From Trichosphaerium sp. ATCC 40318 (taxonomy: Eukaryota > Discosea > Flabellinia > Trichosidae): a DNA stretch of 64,000 nucleotides. How positions within the stretch are numbered: position 1 is the first letter of the stretch; each line of letters begins with the position of its first letter. Of the stretch, positions 54,995 to 64,000 are shown piece by piece. The notes beneath the pieces were generated by a model. The model ran no database searches. It saw only the letters and a list, made by a program, of their open reading frames with translations, and was not told where the DNA came from. Where the stretch lies: assembly GCA_038496445.1 (NCBI GenBank), contig JALMLS010000322.1, positions 310,001-374,000 of the forward strand. The letters are read 5' to 3'. The position numbers and the translations under genes are program-made.

Positions 54995-55662
54995 CATATG
55001 TGCTTCTTGAAGCTCAAGGTTTCCATACTCTTGTTGATGTATTTCAATGTACAGATAACATGGAAGAGCTCAGTTTGCAACTGTAAACTGTAGAAGTAGA
55101 AATAAACGTCACCTCTAAATACTCTCTTAGTCTAGTGTTGTATATTTGTTCTTGTTTGATACGTTGTACTAACTAGCCATCGTAACAACAGCACCCAGAA
55201 AACATAATTTCAGCTAAAAGGAACATGTGATATCAAAAGAAGAACGTAAAATGATTAGACAAGGAGAAAAGGTATACTACATCAATACCAAAGATACTAC
55301 ACTATGATACATGAAAGAATAGTTTATACGACAAAGTCAAAGGGTGGTATGTTATTGACCTTTGGTCGTAGCTTGCAATACTGTAGTCTCTATAAAGATT
55401 AGATGATACATCATCAGACCCGAGTCGACATTTTGGTCCAAGGCAAGTACAGACTTGGGATAAGAAAAAACCATTTCCACATGGGCTTGTCTCTAAGCAT
55501 CATTCACTAGTCAGGTACGTGACAAGCAAGTATTGCTGTAGGTACAATGTCACACTGAAGAAAGGGATACAGTCTCAAGAGGTATGCCGGACAGTGCTTA
55601 ACGGTAGAACACTTAACATTAAGATCGTAATAGCTTAACTACGTTAAAACTGACACCAAACC
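54995..55662. other. Spacer between two intact F-box/LRR genes
   Basis: About 670 bp, no gene. The last ~85 bp before 55663 resemble the 5' flank of the broken copy at 32441. The minus-strand frame 54781-55080 is a shadow of the LRR gene. Confidence 0.6.
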
Positions 55663-56758
55663 ATGAGTTTCACGTGCGTTTCAATTGAGCAAGCGATTTC
55701 ATACTACCGCAACACCCACGCAGAGAAATACAATAAAATTAAAGAAAAACACAATGAAACATTCGCAAAACAACTTGAAAGTATCTTAAGCGCAACAAAC
55801 AGGCGGTTTCTTCAACAACTCGATGAACTTCTGTTCAAATATGACGAAACTGTCGGTAATACAATAAATCAGCACGTGACACAATCTGAGTATGTTAACG
55901 AGCCTAAAATAAAACAAATAAGGGTACGTTCTGCAAACGATGTTGGCAACTTACTAATCCTACAAAAAGGAGCAAAAAACAACGCACGATGTCACAAATC
56001 TGGTTGATTTTCCACCAGAGGTTATTTCGAATATCCTAAGTCAAACAGAAGCAAATGATAGATTCTGTGTTGCTCAATCATGTCGTTTGATGGCTGACAT
56101 TATTCATGATGTGGTTGGCTACAAAGAGGTTTATATCGAAAATAATCTAGACATTCTAAAGCTACGACAGTACAAAGGGATAATGAATAATAGTAGAGTC
56201 ATACTTAAAGACAACAGAGAGCGTACTTTGCTGTCTTTGTTGTCTGGGTTTCGTAACATTGATGCATCATTTTCTGAGATTACTGATGATGATCTGGAAG
56301 AGCTTACAGGTGTTCATTGCATTGATCTATCTTGTTGTAACAGAATTACAGATAAATGTATAGCTGCATTGAAAAGTGTTCATGCCATCAACCTCTCAGA
56401 GACTTGGGTGACAGATGAAGGTATAAAGTTATTGGCAGGCGTTCATACCATTACCCTTGATAGCACTGCAGTAACAGATGAAGGTATCAAAGCACTTGCA
56501 GGTGTACATACCATACACCTTGATAGTACTGCAGTAACTGATGAAGGTATCAAAGCACTTACAGGTGTTCATACTATTCATCTTGCAAATACATCAGTTA
56601 CAGATGAAGGTGTCCGGACCCTTTGCAACGCTGGTGCTATCAATAGAATTTGTATTGAGGATTGTTTGGGGGTCACAAGTGACTTTATTGACGAACTAAG
56701 AGTATACATTAGTTTATATGATCGTTTTGAACTACAGGCTGAGCATTGGTACAATTAG
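55663..56758 (+). CDS. F-box/LRR protein, second intact copy
   Basis: ATG at 55663 (MSFTCVSIEQAISYYRNTHA). The N-terminal helical region reaches NEPKIKQIR; a 46-nt intron (GTACGT at 55924, acceptor AAAAAG at about 55969) joins EQKTTHDVTNLVDFPPEVIS, an F-box-like motif. LRRs follow: EITDDDLEELTGVHCIDLSC to TSVTDEGVRTLCNAG, about six or seven, with a C-terminal cap (YDRFELQAEHWYN) and TAG. Same architecture as the gene at 53.2 kb with fewer repeats, so the two are older paralogues. Its broken inverted copy is at 31577-32441, which carries a nonsense codon just before this intron. Confidence 0.85.
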
Positions 56759-57413
56759 TTGTTAATATCTACAAAGGTTCAAATTTTTTGCAACTGTACA
56801 ATATTACTATTTGATCAAACAACAGTATACAGAATTAACCTATCGATTGCCATAAACTATTTTCCGCGGCAATATAATATACCTTAACTTGTGCAACTTT
56901 TCGCAAGTGAGGGGAAGAGAAAGACTTGACCAGACTATCCACCCACTTCTTTTTTTCCATACTTTTTATTGTATTAGCGAAGTACTTAACAAATATTGTT
57001 TGTCAACTTTTTTTGGAAATTATTCTTTCTGGTCACTAACCAGTGTTTAATAATAAACCAAAGCCAGTAGTCAATCAGCGTCAGTACTACTACATTTTAA
57101 CCACGTGATTAGTCTCCAAAACAGTTTTTCTCAATTTTTTCTCTTTTTTCAGAGCGAAATTTTGCTGGATCTTTCCTGCTCCTTACCCACCTTTCGCAAA
57201 TTAATACGAAGGTATGTGATCCAAAAAGGTAATTTTTCGGGTTTACCCCGACTTGAATAAAAAGTAGCAAGCAAGCACCTTGCCTATTGTTCAGAGGTTT
57301 CGCCGACTTGACAAATAAGAACCCGAAATAGTTCCAAGTTTGAGAAAACTCGAGCATAATTTGGACATTAACACATGCTTAACCGCTTTCCTTTTAAATA
57401 CATTTAACCTATA
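56759..57413. other. Intergenic
   Basis: About 650 bp, AT-rich. The minus-strand frame 57109-57357 lacks motif and start support. Confidence 0.5.
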
Positions 57414-57680
57414 ACGGGCAACAAGCAAGGTGGTAAAGTACAAGCAAGCGAGAACGCTTCTTTATCAAGTCTAGACGTAGAAAACCTACGCCTAGGAGAA
57501 GTAGAGTCACTTAAAGCTACTTTTGCAGATCATAGTAAGAAGAAAGGCAAAATAGCTGTGTTAACCTGCCAAACTCTCGGAAAACTTGTAGATCAGAACG
57601 AATATACTATTGGTAGCGAAAGAGGAAGAAAAAAAATAAGCCTAAAGGATATAATCGGTAGAGAGAATTTTATTATGTAG
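57414..57680 (+). other. Open coding-like fragment, possible last exon
   Basis: A lysine-rich frame reads LSSLDVENLRLGEVESLKAT, KKKGKIAVLTCQTLGKLVDQ and GSERGRKKISLKDIIGRENF, then TAG at 57678-57680. Composition is protein-like, but there is no in-frame ATG; an acceptor-like AACAAG at about 57427 could start it. Either a terminal exon whose upstream exons I could not find, or a gene remnant. Confidence 0.35.
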
Positions 57681-58258
57681 TTCCCATTTGGAAAAAAAAT
57701 CGCCAAGTCCTTAGCAGTAAACAAAAACGTGAATTTATTTTTTGTACATTATCTACTATATGTCGGGCATATGCTGTTATAATTAGAGCGTTCAAAATTA
57801 TTGTGCAATATCTCCATGAGTTGCTTAAGTTTTTACATGTGATTTTTACAAATTTGTGGCAAAAAGTCTCATCCCCTGTTCCATAATAGTAATCTAAAAA
57901 GCTCCAATCAATTGCCGTGTACACTGTAGTATCATTGGAAGGAGTTTGGCTAGCAATAAAGTCGCTATCCAATTGCCCAAAATTTTAAGTTTTTTGGCTG
58001 TTCACTACTTTTAAACGTTGTTACTTTAACTCTGTACCCTCCCACATACCGTTTTTGAATGAAAGCGTGCATGTGACGGTATTTTGACATTCTTGGCAAT
58101 GTTTTGTTTTTTTTGTGCTGACCTGCGGCAACTTCTTCAATTGGTTCATTGCACTCAAACCCCAAACGCCTGTCCTTGTGTGGGCATGATTGTTGAGTGG
58201 TTTGATGGACTATTTTTGGTATTTTGTAATTTGAGTTTATAAACGGTTCACTAGGCAT
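57673..58258 (-). CDS. Uncertain two-exon hypothetical protein
   Basis: ATG at 58258 opens MPSEPFINSNYKIPKIVHQT. A GTATGT donor at about 58051 and a GATAG acceptor at about 57971 join HMHAFIQKR to DFIASQTPSNDTTVYTAIDW, stop at 57673. About 165 residues with scattered cysteines and a hydrophobic stretch (IILNALIITAYA). IPKIVHQT recalls the opening motif of GT32 glycosyltransferases, but no DxD or other GT32 block follows. May be a degraded gene. Confidence 0.3.
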
Positions 58259-58806
58259 GAATTTGTCCCTGCATACCTCAGAAAGAGTATTAATAACTTT
58301 TTGTAGTACAAAAAAATAGTTGAGATGAGATATTTAGGCGAAATCTCAAAGACAAACCATAAAACGGCAGCCATACTCTCAGAACGGGTAGTAATTAATG
58401 TGTTATAATATTTGACGCATTATGGCTGCCGTTTAATGGTTTTGAACGTACCTTTAACACAACTGCATTTTCATTCACACAATGACTGCACGCAAATGCT
58501 TTTAGCCGTGTGCTATGCATGTCTAACAAGCAAAGAAAGCTTCCCATGTGCTATTGGGTATTTTTTAATTGTACTGTGACTCAAAAGCCTGTAGCAGCCC
58601 TTAGGTATTCACAACAGACACAACATTCCAAGTGAGACATACGCTAGTGGTATCAACATTGAAAAGGCATAACAGGAGGAGAAAATAGTATTTTAAAATC
58701 TTCTCCGCAAAAATAAATTTGTTTTATGCAGAATCAGAGTTGATTTTTTTTTGACGTTCAAAGTCAAAAAAGCACAATAAAAACAATTAAAACATGATCC
58801 CCACGC
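58259..58806. other. Intergenic with an inverted repeat
   Basis: About 550 bp, no gene. It contains the hairpin-forming repeat at 58353-58444. Confidence 0.5.
58353..58444. repeat. Inverted repeat, 23/24-bp arms, 45-bp loop
   Basis: The left arm at 58353-58375 ends AAACGGCAGCCATA and the right arm at 58421-58444 begins TATGGCTGCCGTTT; the arms pair over 23-24 bp with one single-base gap and one mismatch. This is GC-richer than its flanks. It could be the ends of a tiny MITE-like element or a hairpin RNA or terminator. Confidence 0.75.
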
Positions 58807-59427
58807 ATGTGTGCGTGTATACAAGAAGTGGAACTGCTTAATAAAATTCTCTCTATTATTCCTTTTCTCAGGTTAAAACGCACTTTGAAGGGAAAGAAGC
58901 TTGGAGAGATTGCGCAGATATTCAAGGCTTTAGATGATGATGGAAACGGTTTTGTTGATTTGGGTGAGTTCATACACATGTGCGATTTAGCAAAATCACG
59001 TGATTTATCGATACGTCTTCAAATATTCTACAAAGTTGCCAATAGCGGAAAAGTTGATTCGTTGGATGCAGGTGGAGCTCAACTTCTTAATTTTATTGCT
59101 GGTGGTAAAGATATAACTGGGATGAGTATTGATGACTTTGTAAAAGAATTTAAAGACACTACAGACCCTAAACTTTTACAAGAATTAGGACTCACGCCTC
59201 CAAATTATATTTGCATCGAGACTCTAACTTTCGGTACTTCTTTCTATCCTTACGTTGCCGATGACGTCCTTGATGTCCTACGTGTTAAAATGAACGAGAG
59301 AGAAGGCATACCCACTAACCAAATTTCATTGTATGGTAAGGATGTCAAGTTAGTGAATGAGAAGACAATGAAAGAAAATAATGTTTCTGCTGGAGACACT
59401 CTTCTCCAAATTCTTAGTTTAAGATAA
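58807..59427 (+). CDS. EF-hand protein with C-terminal ubiquitin-like domain
   Basis: ATG at 58807, TAA at 59425-59427, 206 residues without introns. Residues about 35-65 hold a canonical EF-hand (FKALDDDGNGFVDLGEFIHM) with Asp, Asp, Asn, Asp and Glu at the calcium positions. A second, degenerate helix pair follows (SGKVDSLDAGGAQLLNFIAG). Residues about 133-206 form a ubiquitin-like fold: CIETLTFGTSFYPYVADDVL, VKMNEREGIPTNQISLYGKD, NVSAGDTLLQILSLR. It aligns with ubiquitin's KTLTGKT, IQDKEGIPPDQQ and STLHLVLRLR but lacks the terminal Gly-Gly, so it cannot be conjugated. Probably a calcium-responsive adaptor to proteasome or ubiquitin-binding proteins (inference). A more 5' exon is possible, because TTTTCTCAG before RLKRT resembles an acceptor. 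Confidence 0.8.
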   Translation: MCACIQEVELLNKILSIIPFLRLKRTLKGKKLGEIAQIFKALDDDGNGFVDLGEFIHMCDLAKSRDLSIRLQIFYKVANSGKVDSLDAGGAQLLNFIAGGKDITGMSIDDFVKEFKDTTDPKLLQELGLTPPNYICIETLTFGTSFYPYVADDVLDVLRVKMNEREGIPTNQISLYGKDVKLVNEKTMKENNVSAGDTLLQILSLR

Positions 59428-59781
59428 CTTGTACTTTGTTTTCTTGTTATATTCTTTGATGCCGAAAATAAACAATATTTGTAAACGTATTTTGGTTCTG
59501 TGAGGCCGATTATTCTTGTACAAGGTAACTCACCGTTGGATAAAAGCTAAGTATGTATTTCGTCAAATATTGATCGTTTGCCTGTAAGTATTTTGACTGT
59601 AAAGACTTCTGGAGCATCTCAAATCAACCGTACAGTGTGCCACGCACTAACGTCATTGTTGTAAATTAAGTAAATCCTTGTTTATACGTATTTATTGACC
59701 AATGGTCTCATGCAACTGTAATACAATGATACTGCATTGATGTATTATTTGTGTTCATTACCTCACTCCTTGTACTTATTT
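59428..59781. other. Intergenic between convergent genes
   Basis: About 355 bp, nothing recognised beyond AATAAA-like sequence at about 59466. Confidence 0.5.
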
Positions 59782-60414
59782 TTATTCGGCAGGTATTTCC
59801 TGAGTTATTTCAGGGTAAGGCATATCTTCAAATTCTGTTGTAAGTACTATTTGTTCATCCTTTTGTAAATTATGAACCAAAGGCTCCAAAACCCATCTGG
59901 CATCTTCTTGTTCTTGCGCTGAAATATCTCCAGAGTTGGCAAAATTATTGCTATTTTTAACTTTATCATAACGTATTCTTTGAGTTCCTCTTATACCAAT
60001 AAACGTGAAGTTAAATGGATTTTCTTCTGAAAATATCCACCATTTTCCTTTTCCAAAAGTAGTTGTTATCTCGTCTTCATAGTCATCTGTAGAGTGCCAC
60101 TTGTATGTACCATCTGATCTCAACAAGTACCTCATGTAACCAGTTATTTGTGGTGTATCAAAGCCAACCATGTCATCTGTTTGAGTGGTTGTTATGACTT
60201 TGTCAACAACGAATCGAATTGAATCAAACTTGGCTTTCCTTCTTGTTTCGAAACAGTCAAGAAAAAGCTTTGATATTGCGCTCAGACGTAACATTAGCGC
60301 TTCATCACATTTCTCGCCAATTAAATACGTGATATCGTAACCTATGGAGGTTAATGAGACGCCTGCAGCAGAAATAGGTTCGTGATGTTCTTGTCTTTTG
60401 GAAGGGCGCTCCAT
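59782..60414 (-). CDS. Hypothetical intronless protein
   Basis: ATG at 60414 (MERPSKRQEHHEPISAAGVS), stop at 59782, 210 residues. Soluble, mixed helix/strand, acidic C-terminus (TTEFEDMPYPEITQEIPAE). Segments such as LSAISKLFLDCFETRRKAKF and GKWWIFSEENPFNFTFIGIR do not match a family I know. The open frame extends upstream to 60471 only through non-ATG codons. The clean frame length supports a real gene. Confidence 0.6.
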   Translation of the reverse strand: MERPSKRQEHHEPISAAGVSLTSIGYDITYLIGEKCDEALMLRLSAISKLFLDCFETRRKAKFDSIRFVVDKVITTTQTDDMVGFDTPQITGYMRYLLRSDGTYKWHSTDDYEDEITTTFGKGKWWIFSEENPFNFTFIGIRGTQRIRYDKVKNSNNFANSGDISAQEQEDARWVLEPLVHNLQKDEQIVLTTEFEDMPYPEITQEIPAE

Positions 60415-61125
60415 GATGCTGTGGAGAGCACTAATAGCAAGCAGTAAGCTTTTTTCACGCAAAAATAACAATAAAGGGGTCTAACACTCCGAAACTGCCT
60501 ATCTTGCGTACCAAGTTACGTTGAGCCACCGAATGTATGTAAAGAAATGTAACGTAACACCAGTACGGCAAGTCACGCTTTTTCTTTCTGTTGCTCAAGA
60601 AAACTGAAATTGTAGAATGGCGTTAACGTACTCAAAATAAGTCTATCACGTGCGCAAAACGCGAATGGATCAAGAAATTAATCTTTCATAACATAACAGG
60701 TTACAGCCATAGAAAATGCAAACAATTGTTTTAAGCGACAAGAACTAAAGGTTGAAAAAGTTGGCATACACGATCAACTTGTGCTCTTGCAAAGGAATGG
60801 CAGATGAAGGGTTCAAGGCTTGGCCAGTGTTCACAAAATTGATTAACTTGGACCAAGGTGACGTTTGTTTAAGGGTGTCAAACGTGTTAAAGTAGATACG
60901 GTATGCATACAAGTAGGTGGTTGATTGAAAGCAAAAGTATGAATAACTGAAAAAAGATTAACGTAAGAGGTTGATGGTAAAGAATGGTAAGTACAAATAG
61001 TGTTTGACCTAAACAAGTATGTTGCTGAAGAAAAAACTGCGTAGTGAGATTTATCTAAAGTAGCTACTTAGTACAACAGACAGAGTACTTATGATGATGA
61101 TGTTTATTTAACTACGAAGGTAAAT
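60415..61125. other. Intergenic with an LRR relic
   Basis: About 710 bp without an intact gene; contains the LRR fragment at 60761-60866. Confidence 0.5.
60761..60866 (+). pseudogene. Short F-box/LRR relic
   Basis: One frame reads LAYTINLCSCKGMADEGFKA then WPVFTKLINLDQGD, which lines up with the GVHTINLxxCxxITDEGLKALxGVHTINLD pattern of the 53-57 kb LRR genes. About 1.7 repeats survive; the flanks are unrelated or decayed. Confidence 0.55.
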
Positions 61126-62904
61126 TTAAAAACTGACTGGATTTCCTCTGTGAAGTGTCCATATTTTGGCTCTGAAGTCGTCACCTACTTCTCTGCAACC
61201 TCCACAACACTCTATTTTCGTCAAGCACTTACAGGTGACGCGCTCCCTTGACTTTCTTGTTAAAACAATGTCACTGCAATCAGGATCTAAAGACGCAGCC
61301 AAAGCACACTCTTCCAACGCAAAGTTGTATATATTGTACTGTGAACGACCTGTCATACTAAGTGATTTAAAACAGCCGCTCTGTTCTCCGTTTTTGCATG
61401 TCATTCTAGAGTTCCTTCTTCTCCAGAAGTCCATACCATCGCAATACCTTCTATCTGTTTTAAGATGCAACCTTGGTGGATCATAAGGAGGTGTAGAAAC
61501 AGGGTCCAAATCACAGTTTCTGCATTCTGATGATATTGGCCATCTAGGTACACGCGTTATATTCTTGTTTAAGTTCATAGCATTGCAAGAGATGCATTCT
61601 CTGCCGTGTCTCCAAGGGATATCCTGATGCATTGGAGGAATCTCCAAGTTAGGAAAATGACGTCCTTCCCCTTTAACATAGCAAGTGGATTGGTATGCTG
61701 GGTCTCCTGGTAGTACTACTTCTGTAGAGCTTAATGTGTCTGTTCCATCTCTTGGTCTTAGAGCGTAACAAATTAAGACGTCTTTTGGATCTTCTCCTTG
61801 GCGTCTAACATCTTCAGCATTAATAATATTCTTGCAAGCGTCAGGTAGAAGATTCACTTGGTCGATATATCTGTTGGTTATCTCTAGAGGTACGACAGCA
61901 AATCCGCGACAGAAGTTTCCTGTACAACCACCTTTACATACATCAAGGTTATCAGCGTATACTCTTTCACAATCTATACATAATGAGTTAGCATAAATGC
62001 TCGCTTTAAAAATCACGTGATACGCTGATATTATTTTGTCGTTTTTTCTATTTGTTTGTTCACAGCTAAAAGTTGACGTACTGAATACTCTCACTGGATC
62101 TGGGAAGTAACAATGATCTATACGGCTTCAAAGAAAGTTAGTTAATTGCTGATAGAAACAAACGTACGTGTATCCACTGCCTGTTGATGGGAGACCATAT
62201 TTGTGCTCCACCTGTTCCTCTGCAAGGTCAACGTCAACACAGTCATAGTATCCAGCCCATCTCCATTGAACAATGTATCCTCCTTTACCGCCACGGCCAG
62301 GAATAGATATCTGCGTCATATCAACAGAACCTGGTCTATCAGCTAGATGTGGAGCTCTGAACATAGCTTCGACAAAAGGCATACTAGGATGAACATATTC
62401 TGCGTAGTTATCGGTTGAATGCGCATCAGCATACTCGAATAGTTTACCAAAACCTGGCCAGACTCCGAACGAACTTGGCCTTGGGATAAAGTCAGGAGAT
62501 GTTGCTTCGATCTCTCTCTTAAATAGAACATCATCCTCAATTCTGCGTCTATCTATTAGGCGTCTGTGGTAGAGAGGAATACTTGAAAGAGCAGAAGCTG
62601 GTGCGTCGTTAAAATACTGAAGAGTTCTTCCTCTTGATAGTTTTCGGAGCAAGTGTTCATTTTCAGCTTTGATGATAACAAGCGTAGAAGTGAAGGCATG
62701 TCCTGAAGCCCATTCAACTTGAAATTTTTGGTCTGGACCGACTTGTACGTGAGGAGATGAATGTACTCTTGGTGGGCATGGCCGCTCTGTACTGGCAAGG
62801 AGTTTTGCTCTGCAGTTGCTTGCCATCCAGTTATGAGCATGTGATCCGGTTGGGAAAGTTATCAAGGAGATTAGGAATAGAGATAGGACAATAGAAGAAG
62901 TCAT
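61126..62904 (-). CDS. Secreted LPMO-like protein with Cys-rich C-terminal region
   Basis: ATG at 62904 gives a signal peptide, with cleavage predicted after FPTGSHA to leave His as residue 1 (HNWMASNCRAK). A histidine at the mature N-terminus, an internal His (WASGHAFTSTLVII) and a late aromatic-rich strand (GGYIVQWRWAGYYDCVDVDL) fit the copper histidine brace of lytic polysaccharide monooxygenases. After an intron (GTACGT donor at about 62167) the protein continues about 320 residues with many Cys pairs (CIDCERVY, CKGGCTGNFC, CISCNAM, CRNCDLDP, CKCLTKIECCGGC), stop at 61126. The substrate is unknown. It may act with the mannanase on wall polymers. The upstream Reeler gene runs into it in the same frame without a stop. 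Confidence 0.65.
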
Positions 62905-64000
62905 CTTCGCGTTCTTTGAATGTGTTGTCAAACCAATAAGAGCGAGGAACATAAAAAGATGTGATGTTGATGCTTTTGTTGCAGGTGAATTTGCACCTCT
63001 TCCGCCTACTACAGCGGTTCCAGGAGCTGTTGTAGTACGATCACACTTACATAATCGATGACTAGGCAAGGTGTTAGCACTTAGTTTTTTGGCAGAAAGA
63101 AAAGAAGAACTAAAACAAAAAAAGCGTACCCATCAGCGCTATCGTCGGATTTTGAATCGCACGTGACGGCATCAGTATTACGTCCTGTTTCTTCACATTT
63201 TGGCTCGTCGTAGTAGCATAGATGATCAGGGCCGCTAGTAGCACCAAGAGCGTTGCAACTGCTAATAAATGGAAGCTCGCAAGGAATAGATTGAGGAATT
63301 ATCTTGTCGGCTATGGACTGCCCGTTGTTTATCCACTCCATCTGAACTTGATCACAAAGAAGTCCTTCTTCACTACAACGTTCTGTACAGGACTGACCAA
63401 TCTAATAAAGAGTTAAATTGAGAGTTGGTTCCTCAATCGAATTGTTGCTTGCTGTTCAGCAAAACTGACTACGAACCTCTGTTTGGAACCACGTTTGTGC
63501 TGGTTTTTCTTGTGACGATTCAGTGAGAGTCAAAGGTCCATTATCGCCGTTAGGCCAATAAAATGCACCGCTATTTGCTGGCCCTTGTTTGATTAAACAG
63601 TGAAACGTTACTTTTCCTGTTCCACGTGCTGGAGCCCTCCATTTAAAAGTACTGTGAAGGGCTTTTACTGAAGCATCATTGTGCATCAAACTGTGACGAC
63701 ACGAATGAGTATCAGGGAACGGAAGTTTAAAGAAAGCTTAGAAAAAGCATTAGAAAAAGACAATCAACTTAGTTTAGAATTTGGTATTCCAAAACTAATC
63801 ACGTGCGAGTTTTCACTGCCAAAAAAAAAAGACTCTGGTGCTTTGAAAGCAGTATTGGTTTGGTTAGTGATACCTCAGTACTAAAGAGAAAAGCGAAAAA
63901 CAAAGATGTCACGTGATTTCACAAAAAAAAGAGTACACAAAAAACGTACGTGTTGGATCTTCTGGTAAAACCCATTCACCGGTTCTAATTCCGGCTTCAT
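62905..64000 (-). CDS. Reeler-domain surface protein (5' partial), in frame with the LPMO-like gene
   Basis: Coding enters from beyond 64000 (AGIRTGEWVLPEDPT). One exon holds the end of a Reeler domain: SCRHSLMHNDASVKALHSTF, KWRAPARGTGKVTFHCLIKQ and GAFYWPN. Then a Cys-rich segment (GQSCTERCSEEGLLCDQVQM), SIPCELPFISSCNALG and, after an intron with a CTAAC branch site, HRLCKCDRTTTAPGTAVVGG. A Ser/Thr stretch and hydrophobic SHLFMFLALIGLTT look like a GPI or TM end. There is no stop: the frame passes through HSKNAK straight into the Met of the LPMO-like signal peptide at 62904. Reeler domains are extracellular modules. Exons between 63690 and 63950 are not resolved. Confidence 0.65.

Noticed and set aside
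24843-56758. One large inverted duplication covering secreted gene, Ras and F-box/LRR genes on both sides
   Set aside because: Gene order on the right (secreted, Ras, LRR, LRR) is not the mirror of the left (secreted, Ras, LRR, LRR read outward is reversed), and the two Ras genes are distant in sequence. Only the LRR pair is a recent inverted copy.
57965-58258. GT32 (OCH1-type) glycosyltransferase
   Set aside because: Only IPKIVHQT matches the family start; no DxD motif or further blocks are present.
63681-63884. Plus-strand 60-residue charged protein (MSIRERKFKESLEKALEKD)
   Set aside because: Lies inside an intron or poorly resolved exon of the minus-strand Reeler gene; no own promoter space. 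Kept as a possibility only.

Overview
This 64 kb window comes from a compact nuclear genome of a unicellular eukaryote. It is AT-rich, and its genes lie close together on both strands. Most are cut by many short introns (often about 40-60 nt) with GTACGT or GTAAGT donors, a CTAAC-like branch sequence and a nearby AG acceptor. The protein mix points to an amoeboid or zoosporic protist or an early-branching fungus-like lineage: Ras GTPases, RhoGEF, RhoGAP/RGS, calponin-homology plus filamin, F-box/LRR, Reeler, ankyrin-ART and an endo-mannanase. The sequence alone does not settle the group. No tRNA, rRNA, CRISPR or intact transposon was seen. Coordinates of spliced genes span first to last coding base; exons were inferred by eye.

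Left part (1-21 kb). A 5'-truncated DWY-repeat nuclease-like gene is followed by a secreted DUF4397 protein, a probable mitochondrial TPM/RING membrane protein, a SAM-like protein and a small unknown protein. Then comes a 5.7 kb gene for a CH-domain/coiled-coil/filamin actin-binding protein, a basic unknown protein, a GH5 beta-mannanase and an LRR relic.

Middle part (21-45 kb). A choline-transporter-like protein with an unusual Cys-repeat N-terminus leads to a small secreted protein, a YwqK/MORN-like repeat protein, a tail-anchored small protein and an intronless Ras. A head-to-head pair of related secreted proteins follows, then two broken F-box/LRR copies, a C-lobe-only pseudokinase, a large RGS-RhoGAP-cNB-GRAM-cNB regulator and an ankyrin/PARP-like ADP-ribosyltransferase.

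Right part (45-64 kb). An EF-hand-like/coiled-coil/IQ/DH/C2 RhoGEF is followed by a paralogue of the 24.8 kb secreted protein and a second Ras with replacements at the positions equivalent to Ras G12 and Q61. Then come two intact F-box/LRR genes that are inverted copies of the broken pair at 31.6-34.0 kb, an EF-hand/ubiquitin-like protein, an unknown protein, an LPMO-like secreted protein and a Reeler-domain gene that runs in frame into it.

Two themes run through the window. One is signalling to the actin cytoskeleton (two Ras proteins, RhoGEF, RhoGAP with RGS, CH/filamin protein). The other is secreted or surface proteins (mannanase, Reeler, LPMO-like, DUF4397, two paralogous small secreted families). 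F-box/LRR genes form a young, turning-over family with intact, broken and fossil copies. The palindrome CACGTG is strongly over-represented everywhere.
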